A stretch of DNA of 55,416 bases from Fiminaster sp050874705 (GTDB lineage Bacteria; Bacillota_I; Bacilli_A; RFN20; CAG-826): assembly GCA_050874705.1 (NCBI GenBank), contig JBNMLE010000002.1:1-55416 (forward strand), in the 5' to 3' direction. The number at the start of each line of letters is the position of its first letter. Positions within the stretch are counted from its first letter, which is position 1. Below, piece after piece: positions 18,248 to 27,597 of this stretch. Under the pieces are notes generated by a model. The model had not been told where the DNA came from, made no database searches, and saw nothing but the letters and a program-made list of their open reading frames with translations. Position numbers and translations under genes: made by a program.

Positions 18248-20887
18248 ATGGCAAAACAATACGTATTTAACTTCAAGGATGCTTACGGTCTTGGTAAGGA
18301 ACTTCTTGGAGGAAAAGGTGCTGGTCTTGCAGAAATGACACATATTGGTGTCCCAATTCCTGACGGATTCACCATCACAACAGAAGCTTGCACACTTTAT
18401 TACGAAAGCGGCAAGAAACTTCCTGACTATTTAAAGGAAGAAATTTTCAAAGGTATCGAAAGAATTGAAAAAGAAACAGGTAAACACTTCGGTGGCGATA
18501 CAAACCCACTTCTTGTCTCAGTTCGTTCAGGTGCTCGTGTTTCAATGCCAGGTATGATGGACACAATCCTTAACCTTGGTTTAAATGAAACAACAGTCAA
18601 TGCTTTAATTAGAGAAACTGGAAACGAAAGATTTGCTTATGATAGCTATCGTCGTTTCATTCTTATGTTCACAAACATTGCAAAAGGACATCCACGTACC
18701 GAAATGGATAAAATGCTCGATGAATTAAAAGAATCAAAGGGCTACAAACTCGATACAGAAGTCACTGCAGAAGAACTTAAAGAATTAGTTGGAAAATACA
18801 AAGAATATTACAAAAAGACATTTGGTGAAGATTTCCCAAGCGATCCAAAAGTTCAATTACTCGAAGCTGTTACAGCAGTCTTCCGTTCATGGGATAACCC
18901 ACGTGCTAACGTTTATCGTATGCAATACTCAATCCCATATTCCTGGGGTACCGCTGTTAACGTTCAATCAATGGTCTTTGGTAACAAAGGCGAAACATCA
19001 GGAACAGGTGTTGCTTTCTCAAGAAACGCTGCTACTGGTGAAAAAGTACTTTCCGCTGAATATTTACCAAACGCTCAAGGTGAAGACGTTGTTGCAGGTA
19101 TTCGCACACCACTTCACATTGACGAACTCAAAAAACGTATGCCAAAAGTTTACGATCAATTCGTAGACACAATTAAGAAAATGGAACTCCATTATCGCGA
19201 TATGCAAGATATGGAATTCACAGTCGAAGAAGGAAAACTTTACTTCTTACAAACTCGTAGTGGTAAACGTACACCAGCCGCTGCCTTAAAGATGGCTTGC
19301 GACATGGTCGATGAAGGTTTAATTACAAAAGACGAAGCTGTCTTAAGAATTGATCCAGTATCATTCGATAAATTACTTCTTCCAAACTTCGATAAAGATG
19401 ATTTAGAAAAAGCAAAATCACGCCTTATTGCAAAAGGTAACCCAGCTGGTCCAGGCGCTGGAACAGGTAAGATTGCCTTTACAGCTGAAGAAGCTGAAGC
19501 ACGTCACGCTGCTGGTGAAAAAGTTGTCTTAGTCCGCGCTGAAACATCACCAGAAGACTTAATCGGTATGATTGCCTCTGAAGGTATTCTCACAATGCGT
19601 GGTGGTATGACATCACACGCCGCTGTTGTTGCTCGTGGTATGGGTAAATGCTGTGTTACAGGTTGTGCAGCCGCAATTATTGATGAAGATGCAAAAACAT
19701 TAACAATCAATGGTAAAGTTTATGGACCAGATGATGTTCTTTCAATCGATGGTTCAACAGGTTCAATCTATGAAGGCGATATTAAGAAAGTTGCACCAGA
19801 TCTATCAAGTGGTAACTTCGGTCGCTTAATGAAATGGGTTGATGAAGCAAGAGCACTTGCAGTCCGTGCTAACGCAGATACACCAAAAGATGCTCACCAA
19901 GCTAAATTATTCGGTGCTCAAGGTATTGGCTTATGCCGTACAGAACACATGTTCTTTGATAAGGATAAAATCTTCCACTTCAGAAAGATGATTCTCGCTG
20001 AAGAAAAAGCTGATAGAGTTGCAGCCTTAAACGAAATTGAACCACTTCAACAAAAAGACTTCGAAGGTCTTTATGAAGAAATGGGCGAACTCAATGTTAA
20101 CATTCGTTTATTAGACCCACCTCTACACGAATTCCTCCCACAAGAAGAAGACAAAATTGAAGAACTTGCAAAAGCTACAGGACATTCAGTCGCTTATATT
20201 CATAAACGTATTGAAGAACTCCATGAATTCAACCCAATGATGGGTCACCGTGGTTGCCGTTTAGCAGTTTCTTATCCAGAAATTTGCGAAATGCAAACAA
20301 CCGCTATTATCAAAGCTGCTATTAATGTTTCAAAGAAACTTGATATCAACATTGAACCAGAAATCATGGTACCACTCGTACTTGAAGTAAAAGAACTTCA
20401 ATTTGTTAAAAACATTATCACAACAACTGCTGATAAATTAATCAAAGAAGCTGGCGTTAATATGAAATATCACGTCGGTACAATGATTGAAATCCCGAGA
20501 GCCGCTCTCCTTTCAGATGAAATCGCTAAAGAAGCTGAATTCTTCTCATTTGGTACAAACGACTTAACACAACTCACATTCGGTTTCAGCCGTGATGATG
20601 CTTCTAAGTTCTTACCAGATTACTACAAGAACAAAATTCTTGAAGAAGATCCGTTCAAGACACTCGATCAAAAAGGTGTTGGAAAACTTGTCGATCTCTC
20701 AGTCAAACAAGGTCGTGCAACAAATCCAAATCTCCACATTGGTGTCTGTGGTGAAACTGGTGGCGAACCAAATTCAATCGAATTCTACCACAAGGCAGGA
20801 CTTGATTATGTTTCTTGCTCACCATTCCGTGTTCCAGTTGCTCGCTTAGCTGCTGCTCAAGCAAACATTAAGAACCCAAGAAAATAG
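18248..20887 (+). CDS. ppdK: Pyruvate, phosphate dikinase
   Basis: The enzyme interconverts pyruvate, ATP and phosphate with phosphoenolpyruvate, AMP and pyrophosphate. In anaerobes it often replaces pyruvate kinase in glycolysis. The 879-residue protein has the ATP-grasp N-terminus (LLGGKGAGLAEM; VSVRSGARVSMPGMMDT), the swivelling domain with the phosphorylated His457 in GGMTSHAAVVARGMG, and the PEP-binding barrel with GTMIEIPRAAL and the catalytic GVCGETGG. The ribosome binding site AGGAGG is excellent. Codon use differs from neighbours, favouring AAC, TTC, GAC and CGT, which points to very high expression. It is transcribed alone and against replication. Confidence 0.98.
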   Translation: MAKQYVFNFKDAYGLGKELLGGKGAGLAEMTHIGVPIPDGFTITTEACTLYYESGKKLPDYLKEEIFKGIERIEKETGKHFGGDTNPLLVSVRSGARVSMPGMMDTILNLGLNETTVNALIRETGNERFAYDSYRRFILMFTNIAKGHPRTEMDKMLDELKESKGYKLDTEVTAEELKELVGKYKEYYKKTFGEDFPSDPKVQLLEAVTAVFRSWDNPRANVYRMQYSIPYSWGTAVNVQSMVFGNKGETSGTGVAFSRNAATGEKVLSAEYLPNAQGEDVVAGIRTPLHIDELKKRMPKVYDQFVDTIKKMELHYRDMQDMEFTVEEGKLYFLQTRSGKRTPAAALKMACDMVDEGLITKDEAVLRIDPVSFDKLLLPNFDKDDLEKAKSRLIAKGNPAGPGAGTGKIAFTAEEAEARHAAGEKVVLVRAETSPEDLIGMIASEGILTMRGGMTSHAAVVARGMGKCCVTGCAAAIIDEDAKTLTINGKVYGPDDVLSIDGSTGSIYEGDIKKVAPDLSSGNFGRLMKWVDEARALAVRANADTPKDAHQAKLFGAQGIGLCRTEHMFFDKDKIFHFRKMILAEEKADRVAALNEIEPLQQKDFEGLYEEMGELNVNIRLLDPPLHEFLPQEEDKIEELAKATGHSVAYIHKRIEELHEFNPMMGHRGCRLAVSYPEICEMQTTAIIKAAINVSKKLDINIEPEIMVPLVLEVKELQFVKNIITTTADKLIKEAGVNMKYHVGTMIEIPRAALLSDEIAKEAEFFSFGTNDLTQLTFGFSRDDASKFLPDYYKNKILEEDPFKTLDQKGVGKLVDLSVKQGRATNPNLHIGVCGETGGEPNSIEFYHKAGLDYVSCSPFRVPVARLAAAQANIKNPRK

Positions 20888-20905
20888 TTTCAACAAAAAC
20901 TAAAA

Positions 20906-20933
20906 TTGAACCGCTTCGGCGGTTCTTTTTTTA
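20906..20933 (+). terminator. Terminator of ppdK
   Basis: GAACCGC-TTCG-GCGGTTC with a UUCG tetraloop closed by C-G, followed by eight T. It is a textbook strong terminator. Confidence 0.95.
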
Positions 20934-20958
20934 TACTAATAAACAATTAAACAATATT

Positions 20959-20980
20959 AAAAAAGCAACCCTGAGGTTGC
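20959..20980 (-). terminator. Terminator of the rnmV-rsmA-ispE-glmU cluster
   Basis: On the minus strand GCAACC-TCAG-GGTTGC is followed by six T. It ends the transcription unit ten bases after the last small gene and faces the ppdK terminator. Confidence 0.85.
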
Positions 20981-20989
20981 TAATTTTTA

Positions 20990-21262
20990 TTAATAATTAT
21001 TTGAATTCATTTTTGCTAAGGCTTTTGAATCGAAGCAGATATCGTTAGATTCGTTTACATATCCACCATAAGAATCGTTAATGTATATTTCGCTATTATC
21101 TTCTATATAGCCGACATATTGACCAAGAAGATAGATATCCCCTTCTTCTGTTAATGAGCCGAATTTATGTCCTTTAGCAAACATATCACCTTCATAAGAT
21201 ATATAGCCCACTAATTCGTCATCGATATATACATTTTTCCCATAGCAAGAAATAAATAACAT
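20990..21262 (-). CDS. Small protein made of 16-residue beta repeats (beta-flower-like)
   Basis: The 90-residue product is five tandem 16-residue units after a ten-residue lead: VYIDDELVGYISYEGD, MFAKGHKFGSLTEEGD, IYLLGQYVGYIEDNSE, IYINDSYGGYVNESND and a diverged last one. Each begins with two hydrophobic residues, has a Gly at position 9 and mostly an acidic end. This resembles the proteins called 4-fold beta flower; that assignment is by pattern only. No signal peptide or membrane segment is present. Its ATG overlaps the glmU stop (TAATG), so it is translationally coupled to glmU, and a terminator follows. The function is unknown. Confidence 0.75.
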   Translation of the reverse strand: MLFISCYGKNVYIDDELVGYISYEGDMFAKGHKFGSLTEEGDIYLLGQYVGYIEDNSEIYINDSYGGYVNESNDICFDSKALAKMNSNNY

Positions 21263-22665
21263 TATTTTTTAGCTTCTTTCTTCGCTTTAGCGCGATTTTT
21301 AATAATATGTGAATATCCTGCTTTGTTATCTTGTTTACTTCTAGCAATCGCTAATTCATCTTTTTTTACATCGCGGGTAAGTGTTGATCCTGCCGCAATA
21401 AAAGCTTCATCTTCAATATTTAATGGAGCGATGATAACAGAACCACTTCCAACAAACACATCTTTTCCAATTGATGTATGAGACTTGTTATAGCCATCAT
21501 AATTCGCTGTTACAGTAAAACATCCAATATTTGTTCTTTCGCCGATTTCGCAGTCTCCTAGATATGTTAAATGTGCAGCTTTAACTCCTTTATGAAGTTT
21601 AGCGCCTTTAAGTTCTACGAAATTACCCACTCTTGAAGACTCTTCAACAAGTGCGTCACCACGCATACGACAAAATGGACCGATGATATTATTATTCAAT
21701 ATTGTAGAGTCCACTAAATGAGACATAGAAATGTTATTATCGTTTCCAATAAACATATTATTCAAATATGTGTTTGGACCAATTTCATTTCTTTGACCAA
21801 TTCGTGTATATCCTAAAATTGTTGTGTTAGGTTTAATAATTGTATCAGGTTCAATCTGGACATATGGGCCAATATAAGTATTATCAGGATCTTCGATGGT
21901 GACACCACTTAACATTAATTTTGTATTTATTCTTTGTTTCATTAATTTTGTTGCATATGAAAGTTGAACGCGGTCATTAATTCCAAGCATTTCTTCATCG
22001 CCAAGCATAATAGAAACACCTACTCTATGACCATGATGTCTAAATATTTCAATTAAATCAGTTAAATAATATTCGCCTGCTTTATTATTTGGTTTAAGTT
22101 CATCTAAATATTTAAATAGTAATTCATTATCAAAAACATAAACGCCTGTGTTGACGATATCAATTTTTCTTTCTTCTTCACTTGCGTCTTTTTGTTCAAC
22201 GATTTTTGTTAAATTTCCATCATTATCAATGATTAATCTTCCATATCCAAAAGGATTTGGCACTTTTGCGCCTAAAACTGTAATCTTATTTCCTTGTGAA
22301 AGATGTTCAGAAAGCATCTTATCGAGCGTTTCACTTCTAAGTAATGGGGCATCACCGCACAAAATAATTGTTTCGCCTTGTTTATTTTGAAGAACTGGTT
22401 TGGCCATCATAATAGCGTGACCCGTTCCTTTTTGTTCTTTTTGCCAAACTACAATAGACTCATCTTCGACTATTTTCTTTGAAGTTTCGCCGCCGAAACC
22501 AACAACTGTAACAATTTCATCAATTGCTAAAGGTTTAAGTGCGTTTAAAACATATTTAACAAGTGGTACACCTAAAATTTCATATGAAACTTTAGATTTA
22601 TTTTCAAGGAGCGATTTCATCCTTGAGCCTTTTCCGGCCGCTAAAACAATTGCGTATCTTTTCAT
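21262..22665 (-). CDS. glmU: Bifunctional UDP-N-acetylglucosamine pyrophosphorylase / GlcN-1-P acetyltransferase
   Basis: GlmU makes UDP-GlcNAc for cell wall synthesis in two steps. The 467-residue protein has the uridylyltransferase domain with LAAGKGSRMKS near residue 7 and the GTGHAIMMAKP and CGDAPLL motifs, then a left-handed beta-helix of hexapeptide repeats (about 255-440) with the acetyltransferase residues in VELKGAKLHKG and NYDGYNKSHTSIG. The tail is Lys-rich. Its start overlaps the ispE stop by four bases, and the small repeat gene overlaps its stop. It shows the organism makes its own amino-sugar precursors. Confidence 0.97.
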   Translation of the reverse strand: MKRYAIVLAAGKGSRMKSLLENKSKVSYEILGVPLVKYVLNALKPLAIDEIVTVVGFGGETSKKIVEDESIVVWQKEQKGTGHAIMMAKPVLQNKQGETIILCGDAPLLRSETLDKMLSEHLSQGNKITVLGAKVPNPFGYGRLIIDNDGNLTKIVEQKDASEEERKIDIVNTGVYVFDNELLFKYLDELKPNNKAGEYYLTDLIEIFRHHGHRVGVSIMLGDEEMLGINDRVQLSYATKLMKQRINTKLMLSGVTIEDPDNTYIGPYVQIEPDTIIKPNTTILGYTRIGQRNEIGPNTYLNNMFIGNDNNISMSHLVDSTILNNNIIGPFCRMRGDALVEESSRVGNFVELKGAKLHKGVKAAHLTYLGDCEIGERTNIGCFTVTANYDGYNKSHTSIGKDVFVGSGSVIIAPLNIEDEAFIAAGSTLTRDVKKDELAIARSKQDNKAGYSHIIKNRAKAKKEAKK

Positions 22666-23510
22666 TTAAGTGTCCTCGTTAGATATACTTCATATCCTTC
22701 TTTCTCATATTTTTTATATAAATGTTTGGCAAGATGAACATCAGTTGTTAGACCATAAACACACGATCCACTGCCAGACATAAGAACCGCTTTAAGTCCA
22801 TCTTTTCTTAACATATCTTTAACATCTTGTATTTCTGGAGCGAGTTCAAGAGATGCTTTTTCAAGAGCGTTAAACATTGAATCCGCTAGAAGTTTGTCAT
22901 CGCCACTTTCTAAAGCTTTAATAACATTATCGACATTGCCATGATCTAAAGATATTGTATCAGCTTTTTCAAAGACGTGTTTAGTGGACAAGCCTCTTTC
23001 TGGTTTAATAATTAAAACTTCATATTGATGTTTTGGTTTAATAAAGGTAAGTTTTTCACCAATTCCTTCCACTAATGCAGGTTTGTTTTTCAAACAAAAC
23101 GGCACATCTGCACCTAGTGATTTCGCCATATCAATCATGGTTTTATCGTCCATTTTTAATTTAAGCATTGTGTTAAAGGCATTTAAAACTGCCGCAGCAT
23201 TAGAAGAGCCGCCACCAAGACCTGCTTTAATTGGAATTTCTTTATGAACAGAAATATTATAATTTTGAACAAAATAATATTTGTTTCTTAAAACTTTAAC
23301 TGTTAAATCAATTAAATTGTATTGAGTTTCACCCAATTCTAAATGATCACATGTGACATAACTATCCATCATATGTGGAATGCATTCAATGATAATTGTG
23401 TCATGAAGCTCAATTGGAAGCATGACCATCTTCATTTCGTGATATCCGTCATCTCTTTTTGAAAGAACATCAAGATACACATTAATTTTGGCGTAAGCAT
23501 TAACAAACAT
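22662..23510 (-). CDS. ispE: 4-diphosphocytidyl-2-C-methyl-D-erythritol kinase
   Basis: IspE phosphorylates CDP-methylerythritol in the MEP route to isoprenoids, so this organism probably uses MEP rather than mevalonate. The protein of about 282 residues is a GHMP kinase: N-terminal NAYAKINVYLDVLSKRDDGYHEM, ATP-binding motif KAGLGGGSSNAAAVLNAFN and C-terminal VLMSGSGSCVYGL. I use the ATG at 23510, seven bases after AAGGTGG; a GTG four codons upstream overlaps that ribosome binding site. It lies 14 bases after rsmA and overlaps glmU. Confidence 0.95.
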   Translation of the reverse strand: MFVNAYAKINVYLDVLSKRDDGYHEMKMVMLPIELHDTIIIECIPHMMDSYVTCDHLELGETQYNLIDLTVKVLRNKYYFVQNYNISVHKEIPIKAGLGGGSSNAAAVLNAFNTMLKLKMDDKTMIDMAKSLGADVPFCLKNKPALVEGIGEKLTFIKPKHQYEVLIIKPERGLSTKHVFEKADTISLDHGNVDNVIKALESGDDKLLADSMFNALEKASLELAPEIQDVKDMLRKDGLKAVLMSGSGSCVYGLTTDVHLAKHLYKKYEKEGYEVYLTRTLK

Positions 23511-23524
23511 ATTTATTACCACCT

Positions 23525-24340
23525 TTATTTTATAACAATGTTGTTAGTTTTTATTATATCTAATAATTTAAAATAATCATTTATTGACAAATTCTCTGGT
23601 CTAGAATTTATATCAATGTTGATATCCTGCAATATTTTTGTGCATTTTTCTTTATCATCAATTATTTTTGAAAGGCAATTTAAAATATTTTTTCTTCTAT
23701 GTACAAAAATTGTCTTCATCAATTTATATACTTCTTTATTGTCTTTATTTTTAATATTTTCGTTAATTATTAATGAAAAATAGCAAGAATCAACATGAGG
23801 AATTGGAACAAAGTTGTTTCTTCCTACATTTGTTTGATTAGAAATATTAGACACATATCTTAATAAAATTGATAAAGGAGAAATTTCTTTTGAATCTATG
23901 AGTTTTAAATAAACTTCTTTTTGCGTCATTAAAACAATCTTTTTAGCGTTGACTGCATTAAGCAATAAATATTCAATAATTCCAGAGGTTATATAATAAG
24001 GAAGATTACCAACAATTTTTGTATATCCTGAAACATCTTCTTTTAGAATATTCATTCTTTTAATGGTTTTGTTTTCGTTGTTTTTAAAATGTTCTAAAAG
24101 AAAATTTGTCATTCTTTCGTCAACATCGATAAAACATATTTTATTAGGTTTTTGCATTAAAAAATAAGAAAGTGAACCAAGCCCACAGCCAATTTCAAGT
24201 ACATTATCATCCTCATTGATATCTAAATTTGAAACGATATTTTCCGCGATAGATGGATTAACTAAAAAGTTTTGGCCAAGTGATTTATTGGCGATGTATT
24301 TATATGTTTTTATGTTATTAAAATATTCTTCTTTATTCAT
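23525..24340 (-). CDS. rsmA: 16S rRNA dimethyladenosine transferase
   Basis: RsmA (KsgA) dimethylates two adjacent adenosines near the 3' end of 16S rRNA during 30S maturation. The 271-residue protein has KSLGQNFLVNPSIAENIV at the N-terminus, the SAM-binding motif VLEIGCGLGSLSYFL, and the active-site loop GNLPYYITSGII. The length is normal. It starts eight bases inside rnmV. The order tatD-rnmV-rsmA-ispE is conserved in Bacillota. Confidence 0.96.
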   Translation of the reverse strand: MNKEEYFNNIKTYKYIANKSLGQNFLVNPSIAENIVSNLDINEDDNVLEIGCGLGSLSYFLMQKPNKICFIDVDERMTNFLLEHFKNNENKTIKRMNILKEDVSGYTKIVGNLPYYITSGIIEYLLLNAVNAKKIVLMTQKEVYLKLIDSKEISPLSILLRYVSNISNQTNVGRNNFVPIPHVDSCYFSLIINENIKNKDNKEVYKLMKTIFVHRRKNILNCLSKIIDDKEKCTKILQDINIDINSRPENLSINDYFKLLDIIKTNNIVIK

Positions 24341-24869
24341 ACATTATTCTTTCTACATCTTCTTTATTCATTTTTAAAATATTAAGTTTTTTATATAATG
24401 ATTTTCCATTATTAAATCCAAGAGATAATTTTCTTGATAATAATTCTCTTTTTTCCTTTGATTCGTTGCATCCAATTAATCCAAGATTTAATAAATCGTT
24501 ATATGAAATATATTCTTTTTCGTTTTTAGTGTTTGTAAATACATTATTTAACGCTCTGTAAATCTCATCAATGTCGCATTCTGCAACACCGACTTTATGA
24601 TTCTTTATCGCGTGTTCTTTATTAATAAATATATGTTTTAACCCAGGAATTTCTTGATCTAGCATATCTCTAATTCTTTTTCCTGGTGAATCTGGATCAG
24701 TTAAAACTATGATGTCTTTTTCTTTAGAAATTGTTTTTAAATATGAAATAGTTTCATTAGGAATTTCTGATCCGTTAGTGGTCACAAAATCAGCTTCAAA
24801 ATAATTGCTTAAATAAGCAACATCTGTTTTTCCTTCTACCACTAATACGGCATCAATAATTTTTTTCAT
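24333..24869 (-). CDS. rnmV: Ribonuclease M5
   Basis: This Toprim nuclease matures 5S rRNA. The 178-residue protein has the N-terminal Toprim motifs VLVVEGKTDVAYL and the DPDSPGKRIRDML acid cluster, then GVAECD, typical of RNase M5. The C-terminal half is Lys-rich. It overlaps tatD by four bases and rsmA by eight. The family is essentially restricted to low-GC Gram-positives, which supports the taxonomic placement. Confidence 0.95.
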   Translation of the reverse strand: MKKIIDAVLVVEGKTDVAYLSNYFEADFVTTNGSEIPNETISYLKTISKEKDIIVLTDPDSPGKRIRDMLDQEIPGLKHIFINKEHAIKNHKVGVAECDIDEIYRALNNVFTNTKNEKEYISYNDLLNLGLIGCNESKEKRELLSRKLSLGFNNGKSLYKKLNILKMNKEDVERIMYE

Positions 24870-25636
24870 AATTTAAATACGTCGAGAAAGTTTTTTGATG
24901 AATCATTTTCTACTTTTTCGCTAGAAATGTTTCTTAAATTAGCAATTTCATCTCTTATAAAAGATAAATATTTTGAATGATTTGCTTCTCCGCGATGTGG
25001 AACAGGAGTTAAATATGGGGCGTCGGTTTCTAAAACATAATCGTTATCGGATATGTTTTTAACAACATCTTTTATCTTAATTACATTTTTAAAAGTGCAT
25101 GTGCCTCCAATTCCGAGTTTATAACCGAGTTTTATAAAAAGCTCCGCCATTTCTTTTGAACCGGAATAACAATGTATAATTCCTTTATTTTTAATTCGAT
25201 GTTCTTTAAGGATTTTATAGCAATCTTCATAAGCATCGCGGCAATGTATCGAAACTGGTAAATTATATTTGTTAGCCAATTTGATTTGTTTGATAAACAT
25301 TTCTTTTTGACTCATTTTTAATTTATCGTCTTTTTCCCAATAATAATCCAAACCAATTTCACCAACGCCGATGACTTTTTTATTATTTTTTATGAGATCT
25401 TCGATTGATTCTAAGTCGTTTTCTCCCATATTTTTTACTTCATTAGGAATAATTCCAACAATTGCATAAACGCTTGTAAATCTATTTGCTATATTAACTG
25501 CGTCAATTGAGCTTTTTAAATCATATCCAACAACAACCATTATTTGGACATTGTTTTCTAATGCTTCGTTTACATAATCGCCTGCTTTATTTAGATAAAG
25601 CGGATCATTTATATGGCAATGTGAATCAATTAACAT
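24866..25636 (-). CDS. tatD: TatD-family metal-dependent hydrolase
   Basis: The 256-residue TIM-barrel protein begins MLIDSHCHINDPLY, with the HxH metal site, the Glu in GVGEIGLDYYW, and later metal ligands in PVSIHCRDA, IIHCYSG and LETDAPYLTP. TatD proteins are 3'-5' DNases or D-aminoacyl-tRNA-related hydrolases; the exact substrate here is open. It lies one base after mnmE and overlaps rnmV. In Bacillus the homologue yabD is also next to rnmV. Confidence 0.93.
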   Translation of the reverse strand: MLIDSHCHINDPLYLNKAGDYVNEALENNVQIMVVVGYDLKSSIDAVNIANRFTSVYAIVGIIPNEVKNMGENDLESIEDLIKNNKKVIGVGEIGLDYYWEKDDKLKMSQKEMFIKQIKLANKYNLPVSIHCRDAYEDCYKILKEHRIKNKGIIHCYSGSKEMAELFIKLGYKLGIGGTCTFKNVIKIKDVVKNISDNDYVLETDAPYLTPVPHRGEANHSKYLSFIRDEIANLRNISSEKVENDSSKNFLDVFKL

Positions 25637-25637
25637 A

Positions 25638-26951
25638 TTATTTTCCTACGCAAAAACGTGAGAATATCTCATCCACCAAATCGTTTTTATTGCTTTCTCC
25701 TAAAAGTTCTAAAGAGGCGTTATAACCCACCATTAAAGATGTTGAAATTAAATCTATTGGTTCATCGTTTTTCGCATCTTCAATAGCTTGTGATAAATTT
25801 AATACGATATTTTTGAGCACTCCTAACTGTCTTGTGTTGTTAAAAGATGGTTTAACATTGAGTTCACCAATATCCATCGTTTCTTTAATTTTTTCTAGCA
25901 AAGGTTTAATATCTTTTTCTTTTGCGGAAACATAAAGTTTATTCTTATCGTTATCATTAAAAATATCTTTTTTGTTATAAACAATAATATGTTTTTTATC
26001 TTTTATAAGATTATATAAAGATGTGTCTATTCCTGTTTCATCAACAACAAATAATATTAAATCGCTTTCGTTAATGCTGTTTTTTGCTTTTTCAATGCCG
26101 ATTTGTTCTATGATATCATCTGATTCGTGAAGACCAGCTGTATCATATAAATGGATTGGAACACCCGTAAGAGAAAAGTCGCCTTCAACAATATCTCTTG
26201 TTGTTCCTGCGATAGATGTAACAATTGCCTTATCTTCATTTATAAGAGCGTTTAATAGTGATGATTTTCCAACATTTGGTTTTCCAACTATCGCAATTTT
26301 TAAACCTTCGCGATACATTTTGTCTTTTTCACCTTGTTTGATGAGTTCATCAAGTAAGGCAATAATCTCTTTTGAAGTTTTAATTATCTCTTCTTTAGAA
26401 GTGATTTCTATATCTTCGTATTCAGGATAATCAATATTGACTTCTACTTTCGCTAATAATTCGCCAATTTTTTCTTTTATTGGTTTAAAAACTTTTGAAT
26501 TTTCTCCTTTTAATGCAAGCATTGATAATTCTTTTGCTTCATCTGTTGTTGCATTAATCATGTCGTTGATCGCTTCTGCTTGAATTAAATCAACTTTTCC
26601 ATTTAAAAATGCGCGAGAAGAAAATTCTCCGTTTGTGGCATAGCGGGCGCCATTTTTGAGTATAAGTTTTATTATTTGGTCCGCTATAAGCATTGAACCG
26701 TGACAAATAATTTCGATGCTATCTTCACCAGTAAATGAGTGAGGTGCGACATAAGTTAGAAGAACAACTTGGTCGATTTCTTTATCACCGTCTTTGATAT
26801 AACCAAAATGAATATCTCTTTTTTTATTTACCCTTAAATCTTTTGAAAATATTTTCGAAACAACATCAAAACAATCATCACCGGACAAGCGGATAATTGC
26901 TAATGCGGATTTGAGTTTTGGGGTTGCTAGTGCAACAATTGTTTCAAACAT
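25638..26951 (-). CDS. mnmE: tRNA modification GTPase MnmE
   Basis: MnmE works with MnmG to add carboxymethylaminomethyl groups to U34 of certain tRNAs. The 437-residue protein has the N-terminal folate-binding domain (ALATPKLKSALAIIRLSG; PHSFTGEDSIEIICHGS), the helical domain, a GTPase domain with P-loop GKPNVGKSSLLNALI and the DTAGLHE switch, and the C-terminal FCVGK that carries the catalytic Cys. The length is normal. rpmH-rnpA-yidC-jag-mnmE is the classic gene order left of the origin; mnmG is not in the window. Confidence 0.97.
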   Translation of the reverse strand: MFETIVALATPKLKSALAIIRLSGDDCFDVVSKIFSKDLRVNKKRDIHFGYIKDGDKEIDQVVLLTYVAPHSFTGEDSIEIICHGSMLIADQIIKLILKNGARYATNGEFSSRAFLNGKVDLIQAEAINDMINATTDEAKELSMLALKGENSKVFKPIKEKIGELLAKVEVNIDYPEYEDIEITSKEEIIKTSKEIIALLDELIKQGEKDKMYREGLKIAIVGKPNVGKSSLLNALINEDKAIVTSIAGTTRDIVEGDFSLTGVPIHLYDTAGLHESDDIIEQIGIEKAKNSINESDLILFVVDETGIDTSLYNLIKDKKHIIVYNKKDIFNDNDKNKLYVSAKEKDIKPLLEKIKETMDIGELNVKPSFNNTRQLGVLKNIVLNLSQAIEDAKNDEPIDLISTSLMVGYNASLELLGESNKNDLVDEIFSRFCVGK

Positions 26952-26982
26952 AAATAATAAAAATAGAGTATAAAACTCTATT
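26952..26982 (-). terminator. Possible terminator between jag and mnmE
   Basis: On the minus strand AATAGAGT-TTTAT-ACTCTATT (8 bp) is followed by TTTTTATTATTT. The first arm overlaps the jag stop codon. It would separate the rpmH-jag unit from mnmE, although part of the transcripts may read through. Confidence 0.6.
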
Positions 26983-27583
26983 ATTCAACATATTTAATTG
27001 TTATGGCGCGGTGTCTACCTTCACCAGATGATTCGGTTTTAATATGTGAGAAGTTCGCTAATGCGTTATGGACAACTCTTCTTTCATCGCTTGGCATTGG
27101 ATCAAGAGTTGCATCTTGTTTACTTTTTTGAACTTCTTTTGCTGCTTTTCTAGCAATGAAAGCCACTCTTGAATATTTGCTATCCTTGTAATCGCCGATA
27201 TCTAATAAAACGCGGTAACGACGACGGAATTTTCCGCTGACAGCTAAACGAACAAGTTCGTTAAGTGCTTGAAGAGTAACACCGTTTTTGCCAATTAAAA
27301 TTGGGTTGTGGTTAGAATTAATTTCAATTCTCATAATATCATCTTCTAAAGATGTTTTTGTTGTTACACCACCAACACCTAAAGCTTCGATAACGTCTTT
27401 AATATAATTTTCAGCAAATTCGATTGCGTCGGTTAATTCATATACTTCGATCGTTGCTTTTTTAGAGAAAATTGATTTCTTTTCTTCTATAACTTTAAAT
27501 ACAAGTTGATCTTCTGGTAAGCCAAGTTCTTCACTTGCTAATTTTACTGCTTCATCAACAGTTTTTGCTGTAAATTGTTTCAT
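26981..27583 (-). CDS. jag: RNA-binding protein Jag/KhpB
   Basis: The 200-residue protein has the Jag N-terminal domain (1-50; KTVDEAVKLASEELG), a KH domain around residues 75-140 (LIGKNGVTLQALNELV) and a C-terminal R3H domain (DERRVVHNALANFSHIKTES). KhpB pairs with KhpA to bind RNA and influences cell elongation and division in Gram-positives. It lies 14 bases after yidC. The linker between the Jag and KH parts is shorter than in Bacillus. Confidence 0.95.
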   Translation of the reverse strand: MKQFTAKTVDEAVKLASEELGLPEDQLVFKVIEEKKSIFSKKATIEVYELTDAIEFAENYIKDVIEALGVGGVTTKTSLEDDIMRIEINSNHNPILIGKNGVTLQALNELVRLAVSGKFRRRYRVLLDIGDYKDSKYSRVAFIARKAAKEVQKSKQDATLDPMPSDERRVVHNALANFSHIKTESSGEGRHRAITIKYVE

Positions 27584-27597
27584 TTATATAACTCCTA

